14,921 nt of DNA from UBA1081 sp045639185. Lineage in GTDB: Bacteria > Bacillota > Clostridia > Oscillospirales > Acutalibacteraceae. Every line of letters begins with the position of its first letter. Within the stretch, counting starts at the first letter, position 1. Below the pieces are notes generated by a model. It was not told where the DNA came from. It searched no databases and saw only the letters and a program-made list of their open reading frames with translations. The translations under genes were made by a program, and so were the position numbers. The stretch spans positions 1 to 14,921 of the forward strand of contig JAZUCO010000076.1 in NCBI GenBank assembly GCA_045639185.1, given 5' to 3'. Positions 13,140-14,921 of the stretch are shown one piece after another.

Positions 13140-13862
13140 TTATCTGCTGTTTCGTCTGCCTCTTCCCAGGAAAAGGATAACGAATCTTAAAAGGTTTGCA
13201 AGTGTCACCGCAAGAGCCGCAACATATGTCATCGCTGCAGCGGAAAGCACTTTTTTTGCACCGTTTATTTCTTCTTCTCCTCTTAGAAGACCGTTTTCAT
13301 CAATAACCTGCACAGCTCTTCTGCTTGCGTTGAATTCAACGGGAAGAGTGACAAGCTGGAAAACTGCAATAAGTGAGTAAAGTCCCAACCCTACAATGAT
13401 AAGAGGCTCAAAACCGAGGAAGTAACCTGCAAAAGCTATGGGTAATCCGAGATATGAACCGATATTGCAGAAAGGAATTATTGCATTTCGCACTTTGATG
13501 GGAGCATAAGACTGTGCGTGCTGTGCAGCGTGTCCTGCTTCGTGGCAGGCAATACCTACAGCTGCAATGCTTGTGCCGTAAAAGACCTCTCTTGAAAGTC
13601 TTATAACATTATGACGAGGGTCAAAATGGTCTGAAAGTTTACCCTGAGTCTCTTCGATTCTGACATTCATAATGCCGTAATGACGAAGCACGGCCGCGGC
13701 TGCCTGAGCACCCGTATATCCGCTTGTATTGCGGACTTTTGCCATTTTTGAATAAGTTGATTTAACCTTTGCCTGAGCAACAAGCGACAAAATGAACGCA
13801 GGTACAACAAGCACAATGTAAAGCCATGAACTGCTTAAAGAATACAATGAAAAATATGGCAT
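13140..13862 (-). CDS. Membrane zinc metallopeptidase (YugP-like)
   Basis: A 240-aa integral membrane protein of the neutral zinc metallopeptidase family that includes Bacillus YugP. An N-terminal membrane helix (about 12-30) is followed by a soluble part with SGYTGAQAA (47-55). The zinc motif HEAGH is at 107-111, with more hydrophobic helices at about 126-170 and 209-233. The conserved EFNASRRA (176-183) probably supplies the third zinc ligand, Glu176. A strong GGAGG site lies 6 nt before ATG. Members of this family commonly sit between fmt and rsmB in Clostridia, as here, but their substrate is unknown. A link to the translation genes is not established. Confidence 0.93.
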   Translation of the reverse strand: MPYFSLYSLSSSWLYIVLVVPAFILSLVAQAKVKSTYSKMAKVRNTSGYTGAQAAAAVLRHYGIMNVRIEETQGKLSDHFDPRHNVIRLSREVFYGTSIAAVGIACHEAGHAAQHAQSYAPIKVRNAIIPFCNIGSYLGLPIAFAGYFLGFEPLIIVGLGLYSLIAVFQLVTLPVEFNASRRAVQVIDENGLLRGEEEINGAKKVLSAAAMTYVAALAVTLANLLRFVILFLGRGRRNSR

Positions 13863-13876
13863 TGTTATCCTCCTTT

Positions 13877-14803
13877 TTAACCGAGGCTTTCTCCGTCAAC
13901 GCTGTGACCGGCAAGAAACTGCTTTGCCTCAAGTCTTTTTCCGCCCTCAAGCTGAAGTGACTTAACTTCAATAAGTTTACCGTCACCGCAAGCTACCAGA
14001 ATTCTATTTTTATCTTCTTTGAATTTACCGGCTGAAAGTGATGTTTTTTCACCGATAAGCTCAGTTGTGAAAATCTTCATTTTTTTGCCGTTATACACAG
14101 TAAATGCCACGGGCCAGGGAGCCATTCCTCTTACGAGGTTATGAATCTCTTCTGCTGATTTATTCCAATCAATAACAGCTTCATCTTTTGAAAGCATAGC
14201 GGCGTGAGTTGCCTCAGCTTCATTCTGTTTTTCGGGAATAATTTCACCCTTTGTGAATTTATCGATAGTTTCGATAAGAAGGTCAGGCGCTGAAGCAGCA
14301 AGTGCATCAAAAACCTCACCTGAAGTGGCATTGATATCAATTACATATTCGCTCTTGAGAAGCATATCGCCCGTATCAAGACCTTCACCCATAAGCATAG
14401 TTGTGATACCGGTGACTTTGTCACCTGCAAGAACACTTCTCTGGATAGGTGCCGCACCTCTGTACTTAGGAAGAAGTGAGCCGTGTACATTTATACAGGC
14501 AAACTTCGGCATATCGAGAATTCTTTTGGGAAGAATCTTACCGTATGCCGCAACGATTATATAATCGGGTTCAAATTTTTTGAGGTATTCGTATGCTTCG
14601 TCTGTTCTGAGAGAATCAGGCTGATAAACCTCTATACCGTGATTCATTGCACAGACTTTGACTTCAGAGGGAGTCATTTCCTGCTTTCTTCCTCTGGGTT
14701 TGTCAGGCTGAGTTACAACACAAGCAACATCAAAACCGTCTGCAACAAGTCTTTCAAGGCAAGGAACTGCAAAATCAGGAGTTCCCATATATATTATACG
14801 CAT
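13877..14803 (-). CDS. fmt: Methionyl-tRNA formyltransferase
   Basis: A 308-aa enzyme that formylates the initiator Met-tRNA using 10-formyltetrahydrofolate. Residues 1-200 form the catalytic formyl-transfer domain, with MGTPDFAVP (6-14). The folate/catalytic segment contains Asn105 and His107 in INVHGS, then SLLPKYRGAAPIQ (109-121), and Asp143 in GEGLDTGDM. Together these supply the Asn-His-Asp set. The C-terminal OB-like tRNA-binding domain follows. An in-frame ATG at 14827 would add eight residues, but it overlaps the end of def. The ATG at 14803 is 6 nt from GAGGTG and gives the family's usual start, MRIIYMGTPDF. The gene is 10 nt downstream of def, whose product later removes the formyl group. 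Confidence 0.97.
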   Translation of the reverse strand: MRIIYMGTPDFAVPCLERLVADGFDVACVVTQPDKPRGRKQEMTPSEVKVCAMNHGIEVYQPDSLRTDEAYEYLKKFEPDYIIVAAYGKILPKRILDMPKFACINVHGSLLPKYRGAAPIQRSVLAGDKVTGITTMLMGEGLDTGDMLLKSEYVIDINATSGEVFDALAASAPDLLIETIDKFTKGEIIPEKQNEAEATHAAMLSKDEAVIDWNKSAEEIHNLVRGMAPWPVAFTVYNGKKMKIFTTELIGEKTSLSAGKFKEDKNRILVACGDGKLIEVKSLQLEGGKRLEAKQFLAGHSVDGESLG

Positions 14804-14813
14804 TATTGACACC

Positions 14814-14921
14814 TCAATCTCTGTCAAATGTTACTGTTTCACCTTTTGCAAGTTTTTTTGTAAAAACAATACCGTCAAGATGATCAAATTCGTGACATAC
14901 ACATCTTGCAAAAAGTCCTTC
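14814..14921 (-). CDS. def: Peptide deformylase, C-terminal end (partial)
   Basis: Only the last 35 codons lie in the window, beginning EGLFARCVCHEFDHLDG and ending in TFDRD and TGA. CHEFDHLDG carries the HExxH metal motif (usually QHEIDHLDG) that binds the catalytic iron or zinc and provides the active-site Glu. The preceding EGL-like and EGCLS/CG motifs fall outside. Def removes the formyl group from new proteins; its position before fmt is the classic arrangement. The gene runs off the right edge of the window and is not broken within it. Confidence 0.93.
   Translation of the reverse strand, partial: EGLFARCVCHEFDHLDGIVFTKKLAKGETVTFDRD

Noticed and set aside
1..14921. CRISPR array, tRNA, rRNA, transposase or prophage genes
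   Set aside because: None was seen. Repeats are short and irregular, and no integrase or transposase product appears in any convincing frame.

Overview
The window looks like chromosomal DNA of a low-GC, spore-forming Firmicute of the class Clostridia, most likely the Ruminococcaceae/Oscillospiraceae group. The basis is AT-rich intergenic DNA, strong AGGAGG-type ribosome sites, sigma-A promoters close to consensus, and the Firmicutes order def-fmt-metallopeptidase-rsmB-rlmN-stp-prkC-rsgA-spoVM. Species was not determined. Apart from one small repeat element I see no mobile DNA, phage, tRNA, rRNA or CRISPR.

Layout. Bases 1-290 are very AT-rich with no gene, but carry four T-tracts in 10-bp phase and a perfect 28-bp palindrome. 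Bases 291-612 form a compact minus-strand unit: consensus promoter, 43-codon ORF, a foldable RNA segment and an intrinsic terminator. Next, on the minus strand, are an RluA-family pseudouridine synthase, a 235-bp composite inverted-repeat element, the branched-chain aminotransferase ilvE with its own promoter, and a secreted, membrane-anchored protein of unknown function. That last gene is transcribed divergently from glmS.

On the plus strand are glmS, whose leader contains a terminator hairpin and a competing sequence copy but no recognisable glmS ribozyme, and then a short DtxR-type metal-dependent regulator. A two-way terminator at 6444-6490 separates these from the convergent minus-strand block.

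The minus-strand block (6489-14921) is transcribed from high to low coordinates: def (3' end only), fmt, a membrane zinc metallopeptidase, rsmB, rlmN, stp, prkC and rsgA. Spacing is mostly 1-34 nt. It combines translation initiation (Def, Fmt), rRNA modification (RsmB, RlmN), a Ser/Thr phosphatase-kinase pair with an extracellular PASTA sensor (Stp/PrkC) and a ribosome-assembly GTPase (RsgA). In Bacillus rsgA is followed by rpe, thiN and spoVM. Here rpe and thiN are missing, and two tiny genes follow instead: a 51-aa two-helix membrane protein and a 25-aa SpoVM, both apparently started from TTG.

Best candidates for something undescribed: the glmS leader attenuator (4018-4147), the small-ORF/structured-RNA unit (291-612), the nested inverted-repeat element (1746-1980), and the small membrane gene paired with spoVM (6581-6781). 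All come from reading the sequence by eye; no folding or database search was run.
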